DNA of 64,000 nt from Mytilisepta virgata (lineage: Eukaryota > Mollusca > Bivalvia > Mytilida > Mytilidae): NCBI GenBank assembly GCA_028015205.1, contig CM051508.1, positions 17,564,001 to 17,628,000 on the forward strand, read 5' to 3'. Positions 1 to 12,390 of this stretch are shown here, piece after piece (position 1 is the first letter of the stretch; every line of letters begins with the position of its first letter). The notes beneath the pieces are model-generated. The model ran no database searches. It saw only the letters and a list, made by a program, of their open reading frames with translations, and had not been told where the DNA came from. The position numbers were made by a program, and so were the translations under genes.

Positions 1-544
1 AGTCTTGTTAAAGAACGATGTTTTTAAGAGTGAGTATTTATTAGATTTGTTTGTTGTCAGTAATGTTTCTGATAGGCGTCATCAAGCAATGATGGAATCA
101 GTTTTCTAGGTGACATTTGAACTAACTGATCTGTCGCCCTTTACCTTGTACAATGTATCACCATGATGAAACGATACAATGTATTGTACAGGTATGTTAT
201 AAGAAACGACAAGCAAAAGCACGCTCTTTTCGACAAATGGAGTTTACCCCTGATTTTTGTCGGAGTACGTTTTGCTCACAATAATTATCTAAGTGTATTT
301 CCTTTGTTTACTCTTTAACTGAAAAACTATTAAATTACAATTGATAAACGCATTTTGTATATAGTGTATTTCAGTTGTTTTCTATATTTGTCCTGCCAAT
401 CAGGACGAACCTCTGGCTTAAATATGTATATTATATCCCCACTCGTAAGTTGGGGCTATACTGCATTCACTTTGTCCGTTCGTTCGTCCACAAACATTTT
501 CTGTCACCTTTTATCCCAGCTTCTACTATGCTGGATAATTTCAT
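1..544. other. AT-rich DNA, no gene seen
   Basis: No exon with convincing splice sites and no protein family is recognisable here. If the receptor gene extends leftwards, this is probably intron, because the first recognised exon (1,640) needs one base from an upstream exon. Confidence 0.4.
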
Positions 545-1340
545 AATTGATATGTAGCTTTAACGTGATGAATTGTACGTTGTCTCCTATTTTCAGTTCT
601 GCCGGATTCCGAATTCCTGTTTGACAGGCCTTTTACTTTGTAAATATAAAATGTTACACATAAACATTTTGTCGCATTTTTCGCAGTTTCTACAGGGCTG
701 AATGAGTTCATATTTTTGTATGTAGCTTTGACATGAAAAGTTTTCATTAGTAACTCAATTTTGATTTTAAACGGTCACAGTGGTCTTGTTTATTCTTATT
801 TAGTCTTGTTTTTCTGCATCACCATATTTTACAACAAGGTCAAGATAATAAGATCAAATCAAGATATCGACTTGCTGTCAATCAAGATCGGTAAAGACCA
901 GTTTAGATCAGTTCTGCGTATTCTTAACTTTTATGAACTGGTCTTAACCAGTCTTGATTGACTGCAAGGCATTATATCTTGTTTTGGTCTTATTATCTTG
1001 ATTTTGTTTGAAATCTCAGGAGTACTAAAAATCCCTACAGTCAAGTTTAAACAAGATTTATGACCGATTAAGATCAAAGTGGTTTTACTAGTGTACGTTC
1101 TCTTCTATTTTCAGTTTGGTGGACTCCAACTTTCTGTTTGACGGGACTTTGACTTTGTAAACATACAATGTTACAAATAAAAAATCATGTTGCATTTATC
1201 TCACCTTCTACAGATCAAAATAATTTCATATTCTGAATGTAGCTTTGACATGATGAATTGTCCGTTGTCTTCTATTTTCAGTTCTGCCGGACCCAACTTC
1301 CTGTTTGACAGGAATTTGTCCAGTCGGGGTATCCTTAGCA
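545..1340 (+). repeat. diverged tandem repeat, unit about 160 bp, split by a fold-back
   Basis: A unit containing TAGCTTTGACATGATGAATT, a CTATTTTCAGTTCTGCCGGA-like stretch and CTGTTTGACAGG recurs near 557, 721, 1,091 and 1,241. The spacing is about 160 bp except where 757-1,078 interrupts the array. The embedded TTTTCAG strings look like splice acceptors but no conserved reading frame follows them. Confidence 0.6.
757..1078. mobile_element. fold-back (MITE-like) insertion
   Basis: The two halves are imperfect reverse complements. The block near 836-868 (CAAGGTCAAGATAATAAGAT...) pairs with ATCTTGTTTTGGTCTTATTA near 977-1,010. A further inner pair (GTCAATCAAGATC with the GTCTTGATTGAC end) and an outer pair (around 766-800 with 1,040-1,085) extend it. 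It encodes no protein and lies inside the tandem repeat, so it inserted later. The exact ends and any target duplication are not resolved. Confidence 0.55.
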
Positions 1341-1639
1341 CGACATCGCGTGCAACTTTTTGTTTTTATTAATTGCATTTTAAATATGAAGCATAAAAGA
1401 TTTTCTGATATAAGAATTCAAATTTTGAATTGATTTGGTTTCAATTTCCAGCTTTTATATACAGGTCTGACATCGGTCTGCTTTATCCTATCGTACTTTA
1501 ATTATCCCTTATGGGATTGCCACTTATATATATCTGTATATGATATGAATTAAGTGGTAATTTGTATATTTTGTTTTTAAATCCCGTTCATATCACTGTC
1601 AAGTTGATTTTTTGTGTTCTTTTTTTCTAATTTTTGTAG

Positions 1640-1691
1640 AATATGTGTCTGTGAAAGATAACGATGGGGATAACAACAATGTCTTGATTAA
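1640..1691 (+). CDS. receptor exon: juxtamembrane extracellular stub
   Basis: This short exon follows a TTTTTGTAG acceptor and ends at a strong donor, GTAAGT. Its 52 bases read as 2 + 16 codons + 2, giving YVSVKDNDGDNNNVLI, an acidic/asparagine-rich hydrophilic stretch. The trailing AA joins the first base of the transmembrane exon at 2,732 to make an Asn codon, so the phases fit. It needs one base from an upstream exon that should lie outside the window or be unrecognised. Seen: splice sites, phase and reading frame. Inferred: that it belongs to the same transcript as the exons below. There is no known domain. Confidence 0.6.
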
Positions 1692-2731
1692 GTAAGTTTA
1701 GAAAAAAATATATACAAGCATTTCTTGAAGACATTTCTCACTATCAGCAAAGAAATAGATATTCTGTTTTACATTTTTTCTCTACACTACATTTCAACAA
1801 ACGTAACAAATATGGACATTAGAGAAATATTCCTTTCTTATCAGACATCTTGGCCCAGTGTATAAATCGTACCAGAAGTCATTTTATCGTATAATTTGGA
1901 TTGTGTCCTTACTATCCGATCAGAGGACTACCCAGTCAGATCGCTAGCCTACCGAGTCGCCCAAGTGGTCAGAAAATTTGGTCGACCAGTCAAATAGCGC
2001 GGATCGAGTGCTCTGCAGGCCGAAATTTTATAAAAATGAAAAAAGTGGTATTCAGCGATACTTGTTTCGTTCCATCATCATTATCATATATTCAAGCTAA
2101 TTCTAGACTTTAGTAAGGGCCGAAATGAAGCAATAAACAATGAATCATGCCACCTGGAATCCATTTAATGATCAATGAAATAACCAACAAAATGGGTAAG
2201 ATGAAAGGTAAAGAAAAGCTATACCAATCCATCAAATCCATCCAACAGGCTATTATACTATGTAAAGAACAAGGGTAAATTGCAGAATTATTGCAAAACC
2301 AACTTAAAGTCCATAATTAGCTAACAAAAGAGATTTTGAGCTGATTTTAGTAGATGGATTTGACTCTTATTATGCACCCTACACGTGGAAGGAGGCTATT
2401 GTATTCAGTTTTAAAATCGCATGTCGTCTGAAAAATATGGTTCATTCAGAACATTCAGTCGGACAAACTGAGTAATAATATTAACTTGGGATAGTGAAAT
2501 TTCAGTGAGAGTCAATGAAAATCTTAGGCTAGAGTTGAAGTAAAAATATCAATGAAAGCACATCAGTATAGGTGCACACAATGTATGGATTGCTGGTATG
2601 CGAGCTGGTTCACTAAAGGTTCTTTCATTTTCTTAATTATTTCCGATAGATAATATTTGATATTCCTTTTCTGTTTAATCATACTCCAATATCCACATTT
2701 TCATTGAATAATTTTACAATGACATATTTAG

Positions 2732-2841
2732 CTCTGTTGCCATAGCAGTAAGTGTATTGGCTGTGTTTGGAATAGCCATGATTGTTGTTTTCCTAATTGC
2801 AAGAAGACGAAAAAAAAATAAAAAAGAAAACACACTAGAAG
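2732..2841 (+). CDS. receptor exon: transmembrane segment
   Basis: The exon has an AG acceptor after ATATTTAG and a GTATTT donor; 110 bases read as 1 + 36 codons + 1. The first 23 or so residues are hydrophobic (SVAIAVSVLAVFGIAMIVVF), followed by ARRRKKNKK, a classic basic stop-transfer. This implies a type I topology: N-terminal side outside, everything downstream in the cytoplasm. Its start phase matches the exon at 1,640-1,691. Its single trailing G matches the AA that begins the tail exon at 3,624, making a Glu codon. The acceptor's pyrimidine tract is modest. A chance hydrophobic open frame is unlikely given the matching phases on both sides. Confidence 0.7.
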
Positions 2842-3623
2842 GTATTTTATATTTGATGCGTTTTTGTATTTTATATTTTTTATTTACCCATTGTTTTTCT
2901 CCAAATCTCAATCAGCCCATTCGACTTGATGTTCGACAACTCATGATATACATCCAGATGATCTAATTTCATTACGAACACAATAAAACTCCAGCAATTA
3001 ATTCAAATGCATATTTCAAATACAACATATGACAAAAACTAAAGCTAAAAGAAACGGTTATAATTCAAACACTAGCTATTGAACAAAGGGGCACTTCTGA
3101 TCAAACACAAACCAAACGAATACTTTACGGGAGGCCACAAATCTACCCTTAGAAGTTCTAAGGGTTACATTTCATGAGAACCAAACCCATTTTATCTACG
3201 CCGATCCTCTTAAGTTTTAAAATGTTTCTAAAAAGCTTCTACTACATCGTAGTAAAACAGTGACTAGCATAAGATGCAATACGCAACCCAAAACTAACCA
3301 AGAACAAAGTCAAAGCCGCAAGCCGGAAACCATCGTTAAATCAAACGTAGCAACCCGAAACCCCACTAATATCCAGGGTTTGATTATACACTGTACAAGA
3401 TTAAACAAAACAGAAACCGACAGCGTCTAATATAGTATTTGAGGACAATTTAAGCCCAGCTGTACACAAAATTTCCGTCCATATGTTTTTCTATTTGAAT
3501 TTAATTACTAAACTACAATTGTTCAAACCAAAATACGTTATTTAGAAGTGGTTTTTACATCGGGTGCTTGGGGCTTCATATCTACGGTCAAATTTTTAAT
3601 GTTACTTGGGTTCTTCAATGCAG

Positions 3624-3806
3624 AACTGCCACATCAGTCGCATTATGTGGATCATGCAGATGGCACTACGTTTGCCGAGAATGATCAGACAGAGGTTAAT
3701 CTTTTAGGGTCCATGACGGATGACGCTGGGGAACCTCTGATGAATCATTCAGAGATAAGGGAAGAAAATTACAGAATACACTACCAAGCCAGACCTGGTA
3801 TTAGAG
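3624..3806 (+). CDS. receptor exon: cytoplasmic tail
   Basis: This 183-base exon (2 + 60 codons + 1) follows a TTCTTCAATGCAG acceptor and ends at AGAG|GTTAGA. It starts ELPHQSHYVDH (the E spans the junction) and ends with a HYQARPGIR tail. It is hydrophilic and acidic, with several tyrosines but no ITAM, death or TIR signature I can recognise. It is symmetric, phase 1 at both ends, so it can be followed by any microexon copy or directly by the NTPase exon without a frame change. Two decayed copies lie downstream (8,853 and 10,776). The open frame extends upstream of the acceptor, but that part is read as intron. Confidence 0.65.
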
Positions 3807-4329
3807 GTTAGAAAGTCGTATTAAGTTAACAAAAAAAAACAATCTGTGGTAATGTCACTTTTTGATAGATTTCAATGAAAGGTATATATGAATTTAAACC
3901 TTAAAAACTGGAAGAAGTTTTATTTCAATACATATTCTCAGAAACAATATACCTGTTCACATCATGATATTATTTCATTGTCAGTAAGCTGCTAGATAAC
4001 AGAGGATAATACCCAAACATGTAAGAGGATACAGTGACAACTGTTTATACATTTAGCAACATCCGTGTCATTTCAAATGTTTAGGTCATAGGTCAGAATA
4101 AAAATATGACTATAAAATTGTTGGGTTTTGTGACGAATGTGGGTAGCCCCCTCCTGACAGCTATTTGCTTCAGTTAATTTGGCTTTATCCGTTTCCCAGC
4201 TTGAATCAGCTCTGTAAATGTATTTTTGTTTCGGCTTTCATCATTTCCAGTCTTGAGGAGAAATGCTCAGGATTAAATCGAAATATCCGAATGTTGTCCA
4301 GAAAAATTAAATTTATATCAAAATTGGTA

Positions 4330-4823
4330 TCATCATCATGAAACATTTTTTTCATGAACAACTCTTGGCGATTCTTTCTTGTGAATTTTGCTTGACTTGA
4401 TTGTTGTGGGAAGGATCCACTGTACTGTGTTTTCTCTGATACTAGGCATCTGTCAATGTCTTACCTAGATGAAACGAGTGTTGTTGGGAAGGATCTCTTC
4501 ACATACAATCAAATGGATGAAAGTTTTCCAATACATGCTGCTGCCTTAATATATCCCAGTCAATGTAATTGAGAAATTCGCTGTTTCTGTTCATAGTCAC
4601 TACCTGCATGTTCTACTGCTTTTCGACTTAAATGTGCCTTTCTACCAAGAAAAACTTTTCTATCTCCCTCTTCAAAAATACTTATAGTCTTAGTAGATAT
4701 CAATATAATGGTTTTGTCAGTTTGGTTGCTTTAATTGATTGGTATGTTATTGTTGACCTTTCCTGTTATCATTTTGTTGTTTATGAAGTTTATGAACAAT
4801 GTTTTTTTAAATTACATTCAAAT
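4330..4823 (+). repeat. intronic segment present in four diverged copies
   Basis: The stretch with CTTGGCGATTC, GCTTGACTTGATT, GGGAAGGATC and CAAATGGATGAAAGTTTTCC recurs at about 9,003-9,470, 11,896-12,390 and 13,465-13,980. The preceding stretch (4,010-4,330) recurs at 13,145-13,465. The copies precede microexon blocks, showing that tail exon, this spacer and microexon were duplicated together. No coding potential is conserved between copies. Confidence 0.7.
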
Positions 4824-5270
4824 GATCACAGAAGGCAATTGTCAATAAAGGCCGAACAAGAACAGTTATGATCAATTCAGCATACAGTTGCAGAAATTTA
4901 AAAACTGTACAACATCATGACAGTCAAGATTGAACAATAAGGGAATGGCGATTTAAGATCAAAACAGGTTTTATAATATTTCTACACACAATAGTCTTAG
5001 TATCAAGCATATCCCCCCTCCTAAAAATAAACAAATAGTTATACTGACAACTTTGCATTAACATACATCTTCATATTTTAATATATTGATTTCATAAGGG
5101 AACTTATTCTGCAGGCCATCCCTTTGGTATACTTCGGACAGCACAAACGGAAAATTTAATATATTTCGTCAAGTATTTAATCCAATGGGATGCTTTCTCT
5201 TAAATGCTTTACCAATATTTTCTTTTTTTAACGTTTTCATTTTAATTTATATGTTTAATCAACGATATAG

Positions 5271-5327
5271 ATATAGAAATAGGCACAGAGGTAATGGAAG
5301 ACGCAAACATACCTATAAACATAAGAG
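5271..5327 (+). CDS. 57-bp microexon, copy 1
   Basis: The exon follows ACGATATAG and ends at AAGAG|GTGAGA. It reads 2 + 18 codons + 1, encoding IEIGTEVMEDANIPINIR with a leading Asp formed across the junction. It is phase 1 at both ends, so it can be included, repeated or skipped in frame. A second AG six bases inside the exon (ATATAG|ATATAG) is a possible alternative acceptor that would drop two residues. The 19-residue peptide has no recognised domain. It sits between the tail exon and the NTPase exon and so should be cytoplasmic. Confidence 0.6.
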
Positions 5328-6145
5328 GTGAGAAATGTAGATTGACATTTTACATTATAAAACATCCACTTTCTTTTTCTGAGGTTTTCAATTTCAGAAA
5401 CGTTGATATGTTGTTATCTAAGGACAAAGAATGTCACCAGTAAGTCAGAAAGAGTGATTTGACAACCTGGATCTATCTAACCTGGCTAGCGTTTCACAAA
5501 TACTCTTGCGATAAAAAAAATCGTGTGACTGAATCTTACGATCCTTTGCGTTCCACAAAGAGTTTTTTAATCGTATGATTTAAACAATCGCAGTCCCACT
5601 ATTAGTCTTAGTCAGTCGTATTTCCACCCAAATGTGTACCCAAATGTTCCCTTATCTATAATTACTTTGTTGTGTAAAAGCACAATATACGAACGAATAC
5701 ATCACAGAAGGCAGTTGTCAATAAATACCGAAAAGAACAGTTATGATCAATTCAGCATACAGTTGCAGAAATTTAAAAACTGTACAACATCATGACAGTC
5801 AAGATTAAACAATAATGGAATGACGATTTAAGATCAAAACAGGTTTTATCATATTTCTACAAACAATAGTCTTAGTATCAAGCATATGCCCCCTCCTAAA
5901 AATAAACAAATAGTTATACTGACAACTTTGCATTAACATACATCTTCATATTTTAATATATTGATTTCATAAGGGAACTTATTCTGCAGGCCATCCCTTT
6001 GGTATACTTCGGACAGCACAAACGGAAAATTTAATATATTTCGTCAAGTATTTAATCCAATGGGATGCTTTCTCTTAAATGCTTTACCAATATTTTCTTT
6101 TTTTAACGTTTTCATTTTAATTTATATGTTTAATCAACGATATAG

Positions 6146-6202
6146 ATATAGAAATAGGCACAGAGGTAATGGAAGACGCAAACATACCTACAAACATTAG
6201 AG
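6146..6202 (+). CDS. 57-bp microexon, copy 2
   Basis: Same splice sites and phase as copy 1, 875 bp downstream. It differs by Ile to Thr at the fourth residue from the end (PTNIR instead of PINIR). The donor GTGAGA is intact. Confidence 0.6.
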
Positions 6203-7018
6203 GTGAGAAATGTAGATTGACATTTTACATTATAAAACATCCACTTTCTTTTTCTGAGGTTTTCAACTTCAGAAACGTTGATATGTTGTTATCTAAGGAC
6301 AAAGAATGTCACCAGTAAGTCAGAAAGAGTAATTTGACAACCTGGATTTATCTAACCTGGCTAGCGTTTCACAAATACTCTTGCGATAAAAAATCGTGTG
6401 ACTGAATCTTACGATCTTTTGCATTCCACAAAGAGTTTTTTAATCGTATGATTTAAACAATCGCAGTCCCACTATTAGTCTTAGTCAGTCGTATTTCCAC
6501 CCAAATGTGTACCCAAATGTTCCCTTATCTATAATTACTTTCTTGTGTAAAAGCACAATATACGAACGAATACATCACAGAAGGCAGTTGTCAATAAATA
6601 CCGAAAAGAACAGTTATGATCAATTCAGCATACAGTTGCAGAAATTTAAAAACTGTACAACATCATGACAGTCAAGATTAAACAATAAGGGAATGACGAT
6701 TTAAGATCAAAACAGGTTTTATAATATTTCTACAAACAATAGTCTTAGTATCAAGCATATGCCCCCTCCAAAAAATAAACAAATAGTTATACTGACAACT
6801 TTGCATTAACATACATCTTCATATTTTAATATATTGATTTCATAAGGGAACTTATTCTGCAGGCCATCCCTTTGGTATACTTCGGACAGCACAAACGGAA
6901 AATTTAATATATTTCGTCAAGTATTTAATCCAATGGGATGCTTTCTCTTAAATGCTTTACCAATATTTTCTTTTTTTAACGTTTTCATTTTAATTTATAT
7001 GTTTAATCAACGATATAG

Positions 7019-7075
7019 ATATAGAAATAGGCACAGAGGTAATGGAAGACGCAAACATACCTATAAACATTAGAG
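7019..7075 (+). CDS. 57-bp microexon, copy 3
   Basis: 873 bp after copy 2, with intact acceptor, donor and phase. It encodes the same 19 residues as copy 1. Confidence 0.6.
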
Positions 7076-7892
7076 GTGAGAAATGTAGATTGACATTTTA
7101 CATTATAAAACATCCACTGTCTTTTTCTGAGGTTTTCAACTTCAGAAACGTTGATATGTTGTTATCTAAGGACAAAGAATGTCACCAGTAAGTCAGAAAG
7201 AGTGATTTGACAACCTGGATCTATCTAACCTGGCTAGCGTTTCACAAATACTCTTGCGATAAAAAAATCGTGTGACTGAATCTTACGATCCTTTGCGTTC
7301 CACAAAGAGTTTTTTAATCGTATGATTTAAACAATCGCAGTCCCACTATTAGTCTTAGTCAGTCGTATTTCCACCAAAATGTGTACCCAAATGTTCCCTT
7401 ATCTATAATTACTTTCTTGTGTAAAAGCACAATATACGAACGAATACATCACAGAAGGCAGTTGTCAATAAATACCGAAAAGAACAGTTATGATCAATTC
7501 AGCATACAGTTGCAGAAATTTAAAAACTGTACAACATCATGACAGTCAAGATTAAACAATAATGGAATGACGATTTAAGATCAAAACAGGTTTTATAATA
7601 TTTCTACACACAATAGTCTTAGTATCAAGCATATCCCCCCTCCTAAAAATAAACAAATAGTTATACTGACAACTTTGCATTAACATACATCTTCATATTT
7701 TAATATATTGATTTCATAAGGGAACTTATTCTGCAGGCCATCCCTTTGGTATACTTCTGACAGCACAAAAGGAAAATTTAATATATTTCGTCAAGTATTT
7801 AATCCAATGAGATGCTTTCTCTTAAAGGCTTTACCGATATTTTCTTTTTTTAACGTTTTCACTTTAATTTATATGTTTAATCAACGATATAG

Positions 7893-7949
7893 ATATAGAA
7901 AAAGGCACAGAGGTAATGGAAGACGCAAACATACCTATAAACATTAGAG
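7893..7949 (+). CDS. 57-bp microexon, copy 4
   Basis: 874 bp after copy 3, with splice sites and phase intact. One change (ATA to AAA) makes IEKGTEV from IEIGTEV. It is the last of the tight tandem set. Confidence 0.6.
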
Positions 7950-8852
7950 GTGAGAAATGTAGATTGACATTATACATTATAAAACATCCACTTTCATTTT
8001 CTGAGGTTTTCAACTTCAGCGACTTTGGTATGTTGTTAACTAAGGACAAAGAATGTCACTAGTAAGTCAGAAAAAGTGATTTGACACCTGGGTTTATCTA
8101 ACATAGCCAGCGTTTCACAAATACTCTTGCGATAAAAAATCGTGTGACTGAATCTTACGATCTTTTGCATTCCACAAAGAGTTTTTTAATCGTATGATTT
8201 AAACAATCGCAGTCCCACTTTTAGTCTTACACAGTCGTAGCTGTTAATCGTAGTATTTTGTCCGCAGAACATTAAGAAAAAATATATTTCAAACAGGGGT
8301 CATCCTCAATGACCGGGTATTGATTGAGAGATACTGTTTCGCAAGACATGAATTTTAGACATAACTAAAACCCTTAAAACTCAGAATTACTTCCTTGTCC
8401 CCCATACCAAGTATACTTGTAGTTATTTCTTTAGAACTTTAATACTAATTTAATATTAGGCATATTAAACAGTCCCAGTATGAACCTTACTAATTATATT
8501 TTAACCATTACGATTGTCTTTAGGCAATGTTTTGTGTGTACTAACTTTACGATAAATTTTAGGACATGCCTTAACTTACGATAGGTTCTAAAGCATCATT
8601 TAGGATTAAGATATATCCTAAGACCATCTCAGGACATATCTAAGTCCTACGAAACCTTCAAAACCTTACCCCAGATCACAATGTTTTTGAGTGAGGATAG
8701 TCCAGTTTGGATGAGGTTATATGTACCAAATGTTCCCTAATCTATAATTACTTTCTTGTGTAAAAGCACAATATACAAACGAATACATTATGATCAACAA
8801 CAAAGTGACTGCTAGCTAGCTACATTCAATATTGTTTGACAGTTCAATGCTC

Positions 8853-8999
8853 AACTGCCACATATGTCGCATTATGTGGATCATGCAGATGGCACTATGT
8901 TTGCCGACAATGATCAGACAGACGTTAAACTTTTAGGGTCCATGACGGATGAAGCTGGGGGAACCTCTGATGAATCATTCAGGGATAAGGGAAGAAAAT
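8853..8999 (+). pseudogene. decayed copy 2 of the cytoplasmic-tail exon
   Basis: Homologous to the exon at 3,624, but the acceptor CAG has become CTC, an extra G in GAAGCTGGGGG shifts the frame, and the homology stops at GGGAAGAAAATGAC. After that the sequence jumps to the spacer also seen at about 4,340. It therefore cannot serve as the original exon. The lost acceptor is shared with copy 3, so that change predates the split of copies 2 and 3. Confidence 0.75.
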
Positions 9000-9867
9000 G
9001 ACAATTTTTTTTATGAACAATTCTTGGCGATTCATTTTTGTGAATATTGCTTGACTTGATTCTTGTGGGAAGGATCCACTGTACCGTATTTTCTCAGATA
9101 CTAGGCATCTATCAATGTATTACCTAGATGAAACGAGTGTTGTTGGGAAGGATCTCTTCAAACACAATCAAATGGATGAAAGTTTTCCAATACATGCTGC
9201 TGCCTTAATATATCCCAGTCAATGTAATTGAGAAATGTCCTCATTCTGTTAATAATCACTTCTTGGGTGATCTACTGCTTTACAACTTAATTTTTTTTCT
9301 TCCAAGAAAAACTTCTTTACCTCCCTCTTCAAAAATACTTATACTCTTAGTAGATATCCAATTCATGTTAACAATATAATGGTTTTGTCAGTTGGGTTGC
9401 TTTGATTGATTGACCTTTTATGTTATCTATTTTGTTGTTTATTAAGTTTAGAACAAGAACAGTTATGATCAATTCAACATACAGTTGCAGAATTTTAAAA
9501 ACTGTACAACATAATGACAGTCAAGATTAAAGAATAAGGGAATGGCGATTTAAGATCAAAACAAGTTTTATTATATTTCTACACACAATAATCTTAGTAT
9601 CAAGCATATGGCCCCCAAAAAAATAAACAAATAGTTATACTGACAACTTTGCATTAGCATACATCTTCATATTTTAATATATTGATTTCATAAGGGAACT
9701 TATTCTGCAGGCCATCCCTTTTGGTAGACTTCTGACAGCACAAACGGAAAATTTGATATATTTCGTCAAGTATTTAATCCAATGGGATGCTTTCTCTTAA
9801 ACGCTATACCAATATTTTCTTATTTTAATATTTTCATCTTGATTTATATGTTTAATCAACGATATAG

Positions 9868-9924
9868 ATATAGAAACAGTCACAGAGCCAATGGAAGACG
9901 CAAACATACCTATAAACATTAGAG
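9868..9924 (+). CDS. 57-bp microexon, copy 5 (diverged)
   Basis: Splice sites and phase are intact. The first half differs from copies 1-4 (IETVTEPMEDANIPINIR) while the second half is unchanged. The conserved frame and length despite intron divergence argue that these exons were under some coding constraint. Confidence 0.6.
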
Positions 9925-10775
9925 GTGAGAAATGTAGATTGACATTTTACGTTATAAAACATCCACTTTCTTTTTCTGAGGTTTTCAACTTCAGAAACTT
10001 TGATATGTTGTTAACTAAGGAGAAAGAATGTCACTAGTAAGTCAGAAAGAGTAATTTGACACCCTGGGTTTATCTTACTGGCCAGCGGTTCACAAATACT
10101 ATTGCGATTAAAAAATCGTGTGACTGAATCTTACGATCTTTTGCATTCCACAAAGAGTTTTTTAATCGTATGATTTAAACAATCGCAGTCCCACTTTTAG
10201 TCTTATTCAGTCGTAGTTGTTAATCGTAGTATTTTGTCAGCGAATATTTCCACATTTGACGGCAGAACATTAAGAAAAAATATATTTCAAACAGGGGTCA
10301 AGGGACCAAGTCTACTTGTAGTTATTTCTTTAGAACTTTAATACTAATTTAATACTATTCATATTAAACAGTGACAGTATGAATCTTAAAAATTATATTT
10401 TAACCATTACGATTGTCTTGAGGCAAGGTTTTGTGTGTACTAACTTTACGATAAATTTTACGACATGCCTTAACTTAAGAAAGGTTCTAAAGCATCATTT
10501 AGGATTAAGATATATCCTAAGACCATCTCATCACATATCTAAGTCCTAAGAAACCTTCAAAACCTTACCCCAGATCACAATGTTTTTGAGTGAGGATAGT
10601 ACAGTTTAATGAGGTTATGTGTAGTCAGGGGGTAGACTTTATGTGTACCCAAATGTTCCCTTATCTATAATTACTTTCTTGTGTAAAAGCACAATATACA
10701 AACGAATACATTATGATCAACAACAAAGTGACTGCTAGCTAGCTACATTCAATATTGTTTGACAGTTCAATGCTC

Positions 10776-11632
10776 AACTGCCACATATGTCGCATTATGT
10801 GGATCATGCAGATGGCACTATGTTTGCCAACAATGATCAGACAGACGTTAAACTTTTAGGGTCCATGACGGATGAAGCTGAGGAACCTCTGATGAATCAT
10901 TCAGGTTGCACTCCACAAATTAATAGTACCATTTTCTATGTGAAGTGAGCTAACAAATGTCATGGTCTTGTGCCATCTTCAGAGTAAATAATACCCATAT
11001 ACGTATATATATAGATATTCTGAAAGGCCATTATGTTAGCATTGTTTCAATCATGATAAACTAAATAAAAAAATATCCATGGAAACCTAGTTGGCATAGC
11101 AACATTTCAAACATTTTCATAAAAAAAAGCTTTAAAAATGTTAAATTTCACTCCACTTCGGCTTAAAATTGAGGTCTGATGCAGCGTTTCAATCCAATTG
11201 AGACTTTATTTTTCAGGTTCTGCATAAAATTCCAATACATATGTTGGAAAAAAAAGGGTTACCTTTCCGGCTCTTTTTTTTCGCAATTTAACTTACAAGT
11301 GCAGGTGCCGATTATCACTGTCAAAGTTTTACACACCACATGTCAATTCACAAGTCCCAGTTTATGACCTCCCATTACTTGTAAGAAGCAAAATCAGTTA
11401 ATGTTTTCGTATCTTTTTAAACTAAAATCTATCCTCTTTCAGTCAATATTACAATTTTGAGGTTTAGACATTTATTATTTATCTATCATGTAGTCAAACT
11501 TTACCAACTCTGATAATTAAGAAAATTCTGGGTGTGCATTTCTCTGAAACTAAGATAATTAGTGGAGTGTAACCTCAGAGATAAGGGAAGAAAATTACAG
11601 AATACACTACCAAGCCAGACCTGGTATTAGAG
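10776..11632 (+). pseudogene. decayed copy 3 of the tail exon, split by a transposon
   Basis: Exon homology runs 10,776-10,904 and resumes at 11,579-11,632, ending at the same AGAG|GTTAGA donor as the intact exon. The acceptor CAG is again CTC. The body is cut by a 669-bp insertion (10,905-11,573). The pieces together match the tail exon closely, with an otherwise open frame. Confidence 0.75.
10905..11573. mobile_element. non-autonomous DNA transposon inside a tail-exon copy
   Basis: The ends are imperfect terminal inverted repeats: GTTGCACTCCACAAATTAAT at the left and the complement of GTTACACTCCACTAATTATC at the right. The flanks TTCAG (10,900-10,904) and CTCAG (11,574-11,578) fit a 5-bp target duplication with one later change. 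Removing the block and one flank restores exon continuity, which fixes the boundaries. It has no transposase frame. Superfamily is not assigned. Confidence 0.75.
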
Positions 11633-12390
11633 GTTAGAAAGTTGTATTAAGTTAAAAAAACAATCTGTGGTAATGTCAATTTTTGATAGATATCATTGAA
11701 AGGTATATATGAATTTAAACCTTAAAAACCGGCAGAAGTTTTATTTCAATACATATTCTCAGAAACAATATACCTGTTAACATCATGATATAATTTCATT
11801 GTCAGTAAGCTGCTAGATAACAGAGGATAATACCAAAAAATGTAAGACGATACAATGACAGCTGTTTATACATGTAATCGGTATCATTATCATAAAACTT
11901 TTTTTTTGATGAATAATTCTTGGCGATTTTTTTTTTTTTTTTTTTTTGTGAATACTGCTTGACTTGATTCTTAAATGTTTTACCTAGATGAAGCGAGTGT
12001 TGTTGGGAAGGATCTCTTCAAACACAATCAAATGGATGAAAGTTTTCCGATACATGCTGCTGCCTTAATATATCCCAGTCAATGTAATTGAGAAATGTGT
12101 TCATTCTGTTAATAATCACTTCTTGGATGTTCTATTGCTTTACGACATATTTTTTTTTTCTACCAAGAAAAACTTTTTTACCTCCCTCTTCAAAAATACT
12201 TATACTCTTAGTAGATATCCAATTCATGTTAACAATATAATGGTTTTGTCAGTTGGGTTGCTTTGATTGATTGGTATGTTATAGTTGACATTTTCTGTTA
12301 TCTATTTTGTTGTTTATTAAGTTTAGGAACAATGATTTTTGAATATATATTCAAATGATCACAGAAGGCAATTGTCAATAAAGACCGAAC

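Larger units (their letters stand above)
4824..8270 (+). repeat. four tandem copies of an approximately 874-bp unit, each holding one microexon
   Basis: The landmark ATCACAGAAGGC recurs at 4,824, 5,701, 6,574 and 7,448, giving periods of 877, 873 and 874 bp. Copies are nearly identical across introns as well as exons, so the expansion is recent compared with the other duplications nearby. Single diverged copies of the same unit lie near 9,455-10,260 and 13,960-14,800. Each unit carries one 57-base exon with its acceptor and donor. Confidence 0.85.

Noticed and set aside
2714..2911. Minus-strand 65-residue frame
   Set aside because: Antisense shadow of the transmembrane exon.
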